Assembly: GCF_004769575.1 (NCBI RefSeq)
Contig: NZ_RQGA01000014.1
Coordinates: forward strand, 744,001 to 808,000
Direction: 5' to 3'
DNA: 64,000 nucleotides
From: Leptospira perdikensis
Lineage (GTDB): Bacteria; Spirochaetota; Leptospiria; Leptospirales; Leptospiraceae
Both the position numbers and the translations under genes were made by a program. Position 1 is the first letter of the stretch; each line of letters starts with the position of its first letter. Shown here in pieces: positions 19,508 to 28,443 of the stretch. The notes below the pieces were generated by a model. It worked only from the letters and a program-made list of their open reading frames with translations, was not told the DNA's origin and searched no databases.

Positions 19508-21193
19508 GTGGAAGAAAAAGAAACTAAAGAAATCCTGACAAGGATTCAATCTATGGAGAGAGAACTTTCTTTTCTAAAAGAAAGAGTTTTGGCTCTCACA
19601 AATCCCCAAACCCAGAAGCAGCCCACCCCAACTGTTTCCAAACCAATTCCAGTAGAATATCACCAAACAGAAGTTCCATTAAATGATGGACCTAACTGGT
19701 TTGTTCAATGGATCGGCGAAAATCTGTTTGTAAAATTAGGAGTATTATCACTTCTTCTTGCATCCATTTGGTTTTTCTATCTAGCCATTGAAGAATATTG
19801 GATCAATGAATCAGTCCGTATCTGGATTGGTCTTATTTCGGCCATCCCCATCCTCGTTTACGGATACCGAGTCAGAAACACAAGACCCTATCTTTCCCCA
19901 AGCCTTTTGGGACTCGGGATTGCCGTCCTCTTTTCTGCATATTATTCTGGGTATTTGTGGTATGATTTGTATTCAACAGAAACTTGCTTTGTTGGTCTTC
20001 TCATTCTCAGTTTGACGGCTGTTGCCATTGCCCATGCACAAAAAAGCGAAGTGTTATTTGGATTTGCCTCTCTTGGAGCCTTTCTTGTTCCACTTCTTCT
20101 TTCCACGGGCCAAAACTCTTACCCATTCCTTTTCACATACTTACTCTTATGGAACGTATTATTCTTCTTCGTAAGAAAGGATACCGGTTGGAAAGTCATT
20201 CCACTCCTCCTCCTTGCTGCAAACCACCTTATCTTTGTTGGTTGGGCAAATGACAATTTAGTCGATGCCAAACCATTTTTTCCGATCAGTTTCCAACTTG
20301 GTGTTTTTGTTTTATTTTTACTAAGAGAGTTTCAGACATTAGAAACTACAAAATCCAAAGAACCAATCCTCACACTGATTACGATTGGATTTACATTAGG
20401 ACTCGGATTTGTTCAATCCTATTGGGCTTTCTCAGAATTTTATCCCATCGCAAAACCATTTTTACTTACACTCCTACTCATTTTATTTTATGGATTGTAT
20501 GAACGTGCACTCAGACGAACCAAACTAAGTCTAGAAAAGAAAAAACTATATGATTTGATTGGTTTATTTGGCCTCCCTTTCATTGTCAGTTTGATTGTGA
20601 TAGGCACTACAGGAAAACTTTTAGCCTTTAGCCTCATCAGTTTTGCTTTCCTTGTGACAGTTGCCTCGACCTATTCCAAACAACTTTATATGTATTGGGC
20701 TGCCTTTCCTGTTTGGTTTTTTGCTCTGTTTTATATCTTTGCATTTACCTATCGTTCTCAAAACGAAATTCCCTTCCTCAACGGAAGATTTTTGGTATTT
20801 GCAACGGGTTCGGTTTATCTCTTACTTTCGTATCTCTATAGCAAAAAGTTCTCTGAGTTTGCGAAAGTTTTTTTATACGCAGCCTATCCCTATTGGTTAC
20901 TCGGAACTTTTGTGGAGATCTATTTAGGGTTTCCTGAAGAAAAGAAGTTATTCCTATACACACTGAGTTTGATTCTTTATGGACTCGTTGCTCTTTCCGT
21001 TGGATTTGGCAAAAAAATCCAATCTCTACGATATGTAGGTTTTGGATCATTAGCTCTTGTCATCATCAAATTCTATCTTTATGATTTCTGGAATTTGAGT
21101 TTAGGATACCGAATTTTGGCAGGTTTATTCTTAGGCGTTACTCTTATCGTAACAGGAACATTATACAATCATTTCAAAAAGGAAACAAAATGA
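19508..21193 (+). CDS. DUF2339 polytopic membrane protein
   Basis: A protein of up to 561 residues: a short N-terminal coiled coil (IQSMERELSFLKERVLAL), a Pro/Gln-rich linker, then about 14 or more hydrophobic helices. The arrangement and the downstream DUF3999-like partner match DUF2339 proteins, whose function is unknown. The annotated start is GTG at 19508, which lacks a ribosome-binding site. An ATG at 19553 has AGGA 8 nt upstream and may be the real start. It overlaps the next gene by four bases. Confidence 0.82.
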   Translation: MEEKETKEILTRIQSMERELSFLKERVLALTNPQTQKQPTPTVSKPIPVEYHQTEVPLNDGPNWFVQWIGENLFVKLGVLSLLLASIWFFYLAIEEYWINESVRIWIGLISAIPILVYGYRVRNTRPYLSPSLLGLGIAVLFSAYYSGYLWYDLYSTETCFVGLLILSLTAVAIAHAQKSEVLFGFASLGAFLVPLLLSTGQNSYPFLFTYLLLWNVLFFFVRKDTGWKVIPLLLLAANHLIFVGWANDNLVDAKPFFPISFQLGVFVLFLLREFQTLETTKSKEPILTLITIGFTLGLGFVQSYWAFSEFYPIAKPFLLTLLLILFYGLYERALRRTKLSLEKKKLYDLIGLFGLPFIVSLIVIGTTGKLLAFSLISFAFLVTVASTYSKQLYMYWAAFPVWFFALFYIFAFTYRSQNEIPFLNGRFLVFATGSVYLLLSYLYSKKFSEFAKVFLYAAYPYWLLGTFVEIYLGFPEEKKLFLYTLSLILYGLVALSVGFGKKIQSLRYVGFGSLALVIIKFYLYDFWNLSLGYRILAGLFLGVTLIVTGTLYNHFKKETK

Positions 21194-22431
21194 AGATAAA
21201 ATCCATATTACCTATTCTATTTTTTATTTCAATCACAACCCAAGTGACAAGTAGGCCACTTGCTGTACAAAACTTTAAATATAAAAAAGATATAAAAATT
21301 TCGGGAAATCTTTCTCCTAACGGAACTGTAAAACTAATGTTAGATGAAGATATCTATAAACATTCTTTTTATGGAGATTTAAGGATCGCTTACAATGGAG
21401 AGATTGTACCTTACCATATCCAAAATGCAGAAGAAATCTCAAAAAACACAGAAAAGGTAAAACCAGAACTTCTTTTTTCAAAAAAAGATGATTTAGAAAT
21501 TTATGTATTGGAACTACCAAAATTACCGGAAGGAATGAATTATACAAAACTTTCGGTATCCAGCGCTTATGACTACGAAACATCCATCACCTTAAAGTTA
21601 GGTGATAATCCCGACCAATTTATAGATACAAAAACAGTATTTCTTTATAAATATGGGAATCAAACTTCTGGAGAAATTGATTTAGGAGGGACCAAACACC
21701 GTTTTCTTAGATTGGAAGCTGAGCCAGGTTCTGATTTAAAATTCCCCACTGCCCTACGTGCCAAACAAAGCAAAAATTTGTATTATGAAAAATCTCATTC
21801 AGTACCAAACCCCATCCTTGCTGAAAACGATTGCCAATTTTTATTTCCAAACGAAACACAATCTGCATTTCAAATTCTGAAATTACAATTTGAAGAAGGA
21901 AATTGGGAACGAAGGATCACAGTCCGTGGGAAAATCGACAAAAAAGAATGGGACACAGTATTTGAAGGAACAGTAAGTCACAACAAATCAGATGGTCCAT
22001 ACACAGAGATTCCACTTTTGAAAACCATTAATTCTGAATTTGAAATTCGAATTTATGATGGAGAAAACGAAACACTACACCTAACAACAGTGACATCCGT
22101 ACAGCCACTTGAGGAAATCTATTTTTTTGCTAATGGAGACGGAAACAAAGACGGATACTCACTCTACTATGGAAACCCCTACCAATGGCCGGCAAGTTTT
22201 GACTCCTACTCCTACCCATCTAGTGACGAAATCAAAAACAATGATGTAAAATCTGGCTCTCTCCTCCCGGAATCAGAAAATCCCGATTTTAGTTTTAGTA
22301 TCCTTTACCCACCTATTTCAGGTTATCTGGCTTCTGGTTTCTTTTATCTGGGAGTTGTCGCATTGTTATTTCTATTATTTTCGATTCTAAAAACAAAACG
22401 TTCTGTCCTCGCAGAATCAGAATCAAAATAA
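21190..22431 (+). CDS. DUF3999-like exported protein with C-terminal membrane anchor
   Basis: A 413-residue protein with a signal peptide (about residues 1-22), a large extracytoplasmic beta-rich region with repeated discoidin-like patterns, and one C-terminal helix (GFFYLGVVALLFLLFSIL) followed by a short basic tail. DUF3999 proteins are usually encoded next to DUF2339, as here. Its ATG overlaps the DUF2339 stop. The pair probably forms an envelope complex of unknown role. Confidence 0.78.
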   Translation: MKIKSILPILFFISITTQVTSRPLAVQNFKYKKDIKISGNLSPNGTVKLMLDEDIYKHSFYGDLRIAYNGEIVPYHIQNAEEISKNTEKVKPELLFSKKDDLEIYVLELPKLPEGMNYTKLSVSSAYDYETSITLKLGDNPDQFIDTKTVFLYKYGNQTSGEIDLGGTKHRFLRLEAEPGSDLKFPTALRAKQSKNLYYEKSHSVPNPILAENDCQFLFPNETQSAFQILKLQFEEGNWERRITVRGKIDKKEWDTVFEGTVSHNKSDGPYTEIPLLKTINSEFEIRIYDGENETLHLTTVTSVQPLEEIYFFANGDGNKDGYSLYYGNPYQWPASFDSYSYPSSDEIKNNDVKSGSLLPESENPDFSFSILYPPISGYLASGFFYLGVVALLFLLFSILKTKRSVLAESESK

Positions 22432-22449
22432 AACGAGTCCTTTCCAACT

Positions 22450-22472
22450 CACGGAGACGGTATGTCTCCGTG
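22450..22472. terminator. Hairpin between convergent genes
   Basis: A perfect 9-bp stem (CACGGAGAC / GTCTCCGTG) with a 5-base loop sits 19 bases after the DUF3999 stop and 50 bases from the end of the convergent alkB gene. There is no T run on either side. It may be a transcript 3'-end stabiliser or a factor-assisted terminator rather than a classical intrinsic terminator. Confidence 0.5.
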
Positions 22473-22522
22473 CGAATCAGTGGAAACTCAAACCAAACCC
22501 ACCTTAGAAGTTATAACCATTC

Positions 22523-23623
22523 CTAACGAATTGATTGTAACTTCACCATGTTGTTCTTCTCCCAAGATTCCAAAATAGGATTCATCATGGAAAACCAAAG
22601 AGGGGGAAAAAGAGCAATGAGAATCATTACCTCATAACCAAAAGGCAATTGGGGAGCATCTTCAAAATGGCGAAGAGTTTGGTAACGTCTACCGGCATTG
22701 GCATGATGGTCGGAATGTCTTTGTAACTGGAACAAAAGAGCGTTGGATACAAAATAATTTTGATTCCAAGAATGGATCGGTAAAACTTTTTCAAACCGAC
22801 CATTAGAAACTTCGTTTCGTTTCAAACCATAATGTTCAATGTAATTTGTTAACTCTAAAAGTGAAAATGCTACAATCGATTGTAAAACTAAGAACCAAAG
22901 GACATCCAAACGAACTCCTTTCCCACTAAAGAACGATCCGATAACAACCATACTCGTAAGAAATAGTAGAGTGATGATTAAATACCAAATCATTTCATTT
23001 CGGTAATGAAAAACACCTAAACCTTGTTTGGACAAACGTCTTTTTTCCAATTCCCATGCTGATTTGTAAGCTCCGAAGACTGTTTGAGGATAAAATTGAT
23101 AGAAGGATTGGTTTTTTTTGGAAGAAGCTGGATCATTGGGAGTGGAAACATGAGTATGATGCCCTCGATTATGCTCTATATAAAAGTGCATATAACATAC
23201 TGTCATATAAATCATCTTAGCAAGAAACTGTTCATACCGAGTATTTTTATGACCCAGTTCATGTCCTACGGTAATTCCAATCCCACCGGTGACAATTCCC
23301 ACAGCAACTGCAAATAACACAAACTCGGTAATGGTATGAGAATTGAAAACAATTCGGTAAACGGACCAAATTACAAACGCTAGCTGGACATATGCCCAGA
23401 TTTGAGTCAAATAACGAAAAAAAGAATCGTTTTGTAATTTCTGAAAAATTGTTTCCTCTGGATTGGATTTGTCTCTACCTAAAACCAAATCAAAGACTGG
23501 TAGAATGATAAAAACAGTGATAGGAACGATCAAATAGGCCACTCCCCCCATAAGCTCTGCAAACACTGCTAAAATTGGCAAAACATAACAAAGTAAAAAA
23601 CTAAGTCGTTTGGTGAGGCTCAT
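22523..23623 (-). CDS. alkB: AlkB-type membrane di-iron hydroxylase (alkane 1-monooxygenase family)
   Basis: A 366-residue integral membrane non-haem di-iron enzyme. All histidine boxes are present: GHELGHK, EHNRGHHTHV and LQRHSDHHA, plus NYIEHYGL, the extra motif typical of alkane hydroxylases. About six hydrophobic helices surround them. The family inserts oxygen at the terminal carbon of alkanes or alkyl chains using rubredoxin; no rubredoxin or reductase gene is in this window. It lies 12 nt downstream of a TetR regulator gene. Confidence 0.9.
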   Translation of the reverse strand: MSLTKRLSFLLCYVLPILAVFAELMGGVAYLIVPITVFIILPVFDLVLGRDKSNPEETIFQKLQNDSFFRYLTQIWAYVQLAFVIWSVYRIVFNSHTITEFVLFAVAVGIVTGGIGITVGHELGHKNTRYEQFLAKMIYMTVCYMHFYIEHNRGHHTHVSTPNDPASSKKNQSFYQFYPQTVFGAYKSAWELEKRRLSKQGLGVFHYRNEMIWYLIITLLFLTSMVVIGSFFSGKGVRLDVLWFLVLQSIVAFSLLELTNYIEHYGLKRNEVSNGRFEKVLPIHSWNQNYFVSNALLFQLQRHSDHHANAGRRYQTLRHFEDAPQLPFGYEVMILIALFPPLWFSMMNPILESWEKNNMVKLQSIR

Positions 23624-23635
23624 ATACCTATCTCC

Positions 23636-24193
23636 TTATTCTTTGTTTTGAAACAATACTTTCAAGTTCTCCAATCCTTCAAAAAGTTCAGGCCAACCAG
23701 TTTCTTTCGTTGCTTTATTTTTCAAAAACAAAGCACCTAAGAAAAAAGATAAAAAAGCCTTTCCGCTCGTTGCATTGAGATCAGCTGGAAAAAATCGATC
23801 CAAAGCTGTCCGATACAAATCAAATGAATCTTCAACTAACTTCACTAGTTCATCAGATTCACTTAGATGACGCTTAACATCCACCGCAAGTAACATCAAA
23901 TTCATAAAATGAGATTCACGAGCTGCGACGAAATCCATAATGTCCGAAAGGTCAGAATGATTTTCCGATAGTTCGGTAATCAATTTTGCATCAATGGCTA
24001 CAAGTTGTTTTACCATAGATTCAAATAGAATCTCTTTCGTAGGAAAGTAATGGTAAAGGGTTCCCGTAGAAACTCCGAGCGCACTAGACAACTCACGCAT
24101 CGAAACCGAAGAGACACCTTTCGAGACAAATATGGGCATACACTTTGTCAAAAGCTCAATCCGATAGAGATCGTGATCGACTATTTTTGGCAT
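23636..24193 (-). CDS. TetR/AcrR-family transcriptional regulator
   Basis: A 185-residue regulator with an N-terminal helix-turn-helix: GVSSVSMRELSSALGVSTG followed by TLYHYFPTKEILFESMV. The C-terminal part is an alpha-helical ligand domain. It is cotranscribed with alkB, so it probably autoregulates the pair in response to a hydrophobic ligand such as an acyl chain. That role is inference from context. Confidence 0.9.
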   Translation of the reverse strand: MPKIVDHDLYRIELLTKCMPIFVSKGVSSVSMRELSSALGVSTGTLYHYFPTKEILFESMVKQLVAIDAKLITELSENHSDLSDIMDFVAARESHFMNLMLLAVDVKRHLSESDELVKLVEDSFDLYRTALDRFFPADLNATSGKAFLSFFLGALFLKNKATKETGWPELFEGLENLKVLFQNKE

Positions 24194-24619
24194 AATGCAA
24201 AGATCCTTTTTATATCGAACGTTTGTTTTAAATAATTACTTATACCACACTTTGTCCATCTTTTTTTCTTAGTTTTCATAATCTTATGCACTTCCCGCTC
24301 TATTTCCATCTAGCATTAGATCTTTCCCTAGTAATAATTGCAAACCCGATCTGCTCCTGAAAGGAATAGGCGCAAGTACACCTGGGCAAAAAAGAAATTC
24401 CAGTGAGAAAACAAAGGAAAGGAAACGAGGGGAAAAGAGAAAATGGTAATGGTTTTTGTAGGTAAATTGATTACGATCGCGCAGGTGTTGCTTTGGATTC
24501 TAAGTTTCAAAAGTGCACCGATGGAAAAAGTAAGTGACTTACCTTTTCCAGTGAGGTGAATTTTTATCCAATGCGAAAAAGGAACCGTCCAATACAAGGA
24601 AACTCACAGAAGGCAATCA
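24194..24619. other. Divergent intergenic region, TetR gene to DUF1499 gene
   Basis: This 426-base gap between divergent genes should hold promoters for tetR-alkB (near 24200-24260, A/T-rich) and for the DUF1499 lipoprotein. A short palindromic core, CGAACGTTTG, lies 15-25 bases before the TetR ATG and could be part of its operator. A possible 38-codon ORF (24443-24559) is listed separately. Nothing else was identified. Confidence 0.4.
24443..24559 (+). CDS. Possible 38-aa membrane micro-protein
   Basis: ATG at 24443, 38 codons, TGA at 24557-24559. A GAGGGG motif lies 10 nt upstream. The N-terminal half would form one hydrophobic helix (FVGKLITIAQVLLWILSF) with a short polar tail. It lies on the same strand as, and 60 bases before, the DUF1499 lipoprotein. 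No homology is recognised, so this is a candidate only. Confidence 0.3.
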   Translation: MVMVFVGKLITIAQVLLWILSFKSAPMEKVSDLPFPVR

Positions 24620-25069
24620 ATGAATGTAAAAACCATACCCATTTTCCTTTTCCTAATCCTTTCTTTGATTCTTGGATGTACGGGAACAAGACCCAGTTAC
24701 TTAGGAGTTAAATCCGAAAGATTGGCTGACTGCCCTGCAACTCCAAACTGTATCAGTAGCTTCGCGGAACCGACAGATAAAGAACATTACCGTGCAGCAG
24801 TTCCTTATAAGAAAAATCTAAAGGATGCTTTTGCTATTTTAAAACTAAAATTGGAACAAAGTCCCAGAACAAAGATAATACAAGAAAATCCAAATTACAT
24901 TTACACAGAGTTTACTTCTCGACTCATGCGATATGTCGACGATGTGGAATTCTATTTTGACGAGAAAAACAAACTCCTTCACTTCCGGTCTGCCTCTAGA
25001 TTGGGAAAATCGGATTTGGGTGTGAATCGAAGTCGAATTGAGTTTATACTTAAGGATTTAGAAATCTAA
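24620..25069 (+). CDS. DUF1499-family lipoprotein
   Basis: A 149-residue protein with a hydrophobic signal and lipobox LILGC (Cys20). The mature part has the DUF1499 pattern CPATPNCISS near its start and a C-terminal FYFDEKNKLLHFRSASRLGKSDLGVNRSR region typical of the family. Function is unknown. It converges on carB with 36 bases between the stops. Confidence 0.85.
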   Translation: MNVKTIPIFLFLILSLILGCTGTRPSYLGVKSERLADCPATPNCISSFAEPTDKEHYRAAVPYKKNLKDAFAILKLKLEQSPRTKIIQENPNYIYTEFTSRLMRYVDDVEFYFDEKNKLLHFRSASRLGKSDLGVNRSRIEFILKDLEI

Positions 25070-25105
25070 CAAAACTTGCTAAATCTCTAAACCCTTTGAT
25101 TTAAA

Positions 25106-28100
25106 TTAATTTTTTTTATGTTTCGCGTGAATTTCCTGAAGGGAGTTCACAGAGAATCCCTTGTCCTTCATTTCCACCAAACCGTGAATTAATGCCTTAC
25201 CTGCTTGTGCCGTTGTCAAACAAGGAACCTTATATTTAATCGCTGCTTGGCGAATTGTAAAAGCATTCTCTCTAGTGACTCTTGACAACGGAGTATTAAT
25301 GATCAGATGAATTTTTTTCTCTTTGATATAATCAATTACATTCGGAAAGTATCCATCGTAAATTTTGTTAATTTTACTAGAAAGAATTCCGTTATCAGAA
25401 AGAAACTTATGGGTTCCTTCTGTTGCAATGATATTATATCCCAAATTGGACAACGACCTTACAGGCTCAAGTAACTCTTTTTTAGTTTTATCATTAATGG
25501 TTACAAATACAGTTCCATGTTTCGGTGGTTCTTCCCCTGCCATAATTTGAGCCTTAACGAATGCTTCCCCTTTTGTGGTCGCAACTCCCATAACTTCACC
25601 GGTAGATCTCATTTCTGGGCCAAGGATTGTATCGACACCAGGAAATTTACTAAAAGGTAAAACTGCTTCCTTCACAGTGATCATCGGTGCAGAAAAACGT
25701 TTTCCAAGCTTAAACGAGGACAAAGATTCACCTAACATCAAGCGAACGGCAATTTTTACCACTGGAATTCCTATTGATTTTGCAACAAAAGGAACGGTTC
25801 TGGATGCTCTAGGATTTACTTCTAAGACATACAAAGTTTCTTCTTTTATCGCATACTGAACATTGATTAAACCTTTAACATCTAACTCTAAAGCTAAACG
25901 ATAAGTTGCTTCTTCAATTTCCTGTAACATACGTTGGGAAATATTCTGCGGTGGTAACACACAAGCAGAGTCACCTGAGTGAATTCCCGCTTCTTCAATA
26001 TGTTCCATGATCCCTGCAATGAATACATCCTTTCCATCACAAAGTGCATCCACATCTACTTCCGTTGCATCTTGTAAAAAGGAGTCTACTAGAAGTGGTC
26101 GATCTTCCGACACCTCTTCTGCTTCTTCCATGTATTTATCGAGTTCTGACTCTTCGTTAACGATGAGCATTGCTCGCCCACCTAATACATAAGAAGGTCG
26201 GACAAGCACCGGGTAACCAATTTTTCTGGCGATCTCTCTTGCTTTATCTTTCGAAGCAGCAATACCGTTATCAGGTGACTTCAAACTTAGTTTCTCTAAA
26301 ACTTCTGCAAAACGTTTGCGATCTTCCGCTCGATCAATCGAATCCGGACTTGTTCCCAAAATTGGAACACCTCGTTTCTCTAGAGACTTTGCCAATTTCA
26401 GCGGAGTTTGACCACCTAACTGAACTATAACACCATCCGGTTTTTCTTTTTTAAAAATCGCCATTACATCTTCTAGACTTAATGGTTCAAAATATAATCT
26501 ATCAGAAGTATCATAATCCGTGGAAACGGTTTCTGGATTGGAGTTCACCATTATCGATTCAACTCCAGCTTCCTGCAAAGAAAAGGAAGCGTGGCAACAA
26601 CAATAATCGAATTCAATTCCTTGTCCGATTCGATTCGGTCCACCGCCAAGAATCATCACCTTCTTTTTAGAAGTTACATCTGATTCATCTTCCTCATCAT
26701 AAGAAGAATACATATAAGGAGTAAAGGCTTCAAACTCACCCGCACAAGTATCAATACGTTTGTAAACTGGATGGAGGTTCTTTTCTTCTAAATATTTTTC
26801 AATGACCTCTTCTTCTTCCCTGAGAGTTTTTTCCACCTTAGCTTTAGTAATTTCAATCGCAGCGCCACTACGAACTTGCGCAAGAATTTGTTCTTCTTTT
26901 GTCAAAAAGGCAAGTTGGCGATTGGAAAATCCTGCTTTTTTCATCTCTTCAATGATGGCCTTTCCTTCCTTACGGAACCTGTTTTCTAATTGAAACAACT
27001 CTTCGAACTGATAGAGAAACCAAGGATCAATTTTACAAATATCAAAAATTTCTTCTACACTCATCCCAAAGTCAAAAGCCATTTTAACATAAAAAATTCG
27101 TTTGTCTGTGGGGCGTTTTACTTTAGCAGTAAGCCAAGTTTTTCTTTCTTCTTTTGGAATAGACTCCCATTCCAAAAGTTCTTTTAAGTATCCATCACTT
27201 CCAAAACCAAAACGATCTGTCTCCAAAGACCGTAGCGCCTTTTGAAAACTTTCTTTGAAATTACGACCAATGGCCATAGCTTCCCCGACTGCCTTCATCT
27301 GAACACCTAACGTAGGATCGGAACCAGGAAATTTTTCAAATGCAAACCTCGGGATCTTAGTCACCACATAATCGATTGACGGTTCAAAACTCGCCGGGGT
27401 CACTCGAGTGATATCATTTCGAATTTCATCCAAAGTATATCCTATCGATAACAGTGCCGCAATTTTTGCGATAGGAAACCCCGTTGCCTTCGATGCCAAA
27501 GCAGAAGAGCGCGAAACACGTGGGTTCATCTCGATTACGATAACATCACCATTTTCTGGATTTACAGCAAACTGGATATTGGATCCACCAGTTTCCACCC
27601 CGATTTCTCGAATGATATCAATTGACATGTCACGAAGTCTTTGATATTCCCTATCGCTTAATGTTTGTTGCGGTGCTACAGTAATGGAATCTCCGGTATG
27701 AACACCCATTGGATCTAAGTTTTCAATAGAACAAATAATAACTACGTTATCTGCAAGGTCCCTCATTACTTCCAATTCGAACTCTTTCCAACCCATCACA
27801 GATTCTTCAACTAACACTTGAGATATGGGAGATGCAGAAAGGCCTTGTTGGGCAGTTTCTTCGAATTCAGATTCTTCGTAACAAGTTCCACCACCAGTCC
27901 CCCCCAAGGTAAATGCCGGTCTGATGATGATAGGAAATCCAATTTCATCTTTTGCTTTCCTTGCGGCTTCCATGTCGGATACCATAAATGATTTCGCAAC
28001 GCGGATTCCGAGTTTTTCCATTGCTTGTTTAAAAAGCTCCCGATCTTCTGCTTTACGAATTGCTTCAACCTTTGCACCGATAAGTTCAACATTGTATTTT

Positions 28101-28426
28101 TCTAAAACACCTTCTCTGTGAAGTGCTAAAGCTAAATTGAGGGCTGTTTGTCCACCTACTGTTGGTAAGATGGCATCTGGTTTTTCTTTTTTAATGATTT
28201 TTTCTAAGACAGGCACCGTGAGTGGTTCGATATAAGTGGCGTCAGCAAGATCTGGATCCGTCATGATCGTTGCTGGATTTGAATTTACGAGGATGACTCG
28301 TATTCCTTTTTCTCGGAGGGCTTTGGTTGCCTGAGTCCCAGAGTAGTCAAATTCACATGCCTGCCCGATGACGATAGGTCCGGATCCGATGATCAAAATT
28401 GATTTTAAGTCGTTACGTTGCGGCAT
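25106..28426 (-). CDS. carB: Carbamoyl-phosphate synthase large subunit
   Basis: A 1106-residue enzyme that makes carbamoyl phosphate for pyrimidines and arginine. It has two homologous ATP-grasp halves ([22 protein letters not shown] at the start; [19 protein letters not shown] about residue 590) and a C-terminal MGS-like allosteric domain (about 960-1090). ATP-grasp motifs such as [18 protein letters not shown] and [18 protein letters not shown] are intact. The small subunit carA is not adjacent. It sits 17 nt downstream of the alkaline-phosphatase-superfamily gene. Confidence 0.97.
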   Translation of the reverse strand: MPQRNDLKSILIIGSGPIVIGQACEFDYSGTQATKALREKGIRVILVNSNPATIMTDPDLADATYIEPLTVPVLEKIIKKEKPDAILPTVGGQTALNLALALHREGVLEKYNVELIGAKVEAIRKAEDRELFKQAMEKLGIRVAKSFMVSDMEAARKAKDEIGFPIIIRPAFTLGGTGGGTCYEESEFEETAQQGLSASPISQVLVEESVMGWKEFELEVMRDLADNVVIICSIENLDPMGVHTGDSITVAPQQTLSDREYQRLRDMSIDIIREIGVETGGSNIQFAVNPENGDVIVIEMNPRVSRSSALASKATGFPIAKIAALLSIGYTLDEIRNDITRVTPASFEPSIDYVVTKIPRFAFEKFPGSDPTLGVQMKAVGEAMAIGRNFKESFQKALRSLETDRFGFGSDGYLKELLEWESIPKEERKTWLTAKVKRPTDKRIFYVKMAFDFGMSVEEIFDICKIDPWFLYQFEELFQLENRFRKEGKAIIEEMKKAGFSNRQLAFLTKEEQILAQVRSGAAIEITKAKVEKTLREEEEVIEKYLEEKNLHPVYKRIDTCAGEFEAFTPYMYSSYDEEDESDVTSKKKVMILGGGPNRIGQGIEFDYCCCHASFSLQEAGVESIMVNSNPETVSTDYDTSDRLYFEPLSLEDVMAIFKKEKPDGVIVQLGGQTPLKLAKSLEKRGVPILGTSPDSIDRAEDRKRFAEVLEKLSLKSPDNGIAASKDKAREIARKIGYPVLVRPSYVLGGRAMLIVNEESELDKYMEEAEEVSEDRPLLVDSFLQDATEVDVDALCDGKDVFIAGIMEHIEEAGIHSGDSACVLPPQNISQRMLQEIEEATYRLALELDVKGLINVQYAIKEETLYVLEVNPRASRTVPFVAKSIGIPVVKIAVRLMLGESLSSFKLGKRFSAPMITVKEAVLPFSKFPGVDTILGPEMRSTGEVMGVATTKGEAFVKAQIMAGEEPPKHGTVFVTINDKTKKELLEPVRSLSNLGYNIIATEGTHKFLSDNGILSSKINKIYDGYFPNVIDYIKEKKIHLIINTPLSRVTRENAFTIRQAAIKYKVPCLTTAQAGKALIHGLVEMKDKGFSVNSLQEIHAKHKKN

Positions 28427-28443
28427 AGTTTCCTCTTTTTTCC

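Noticed and set aside
24328..24597. 89-codon minus-strand ORF in the tetR/DUF1499 gap
   Set aside because: Low-complexity hydrophobic product with no start signal; the plus-strand 38-codon ORF in the same place is a better candidate.
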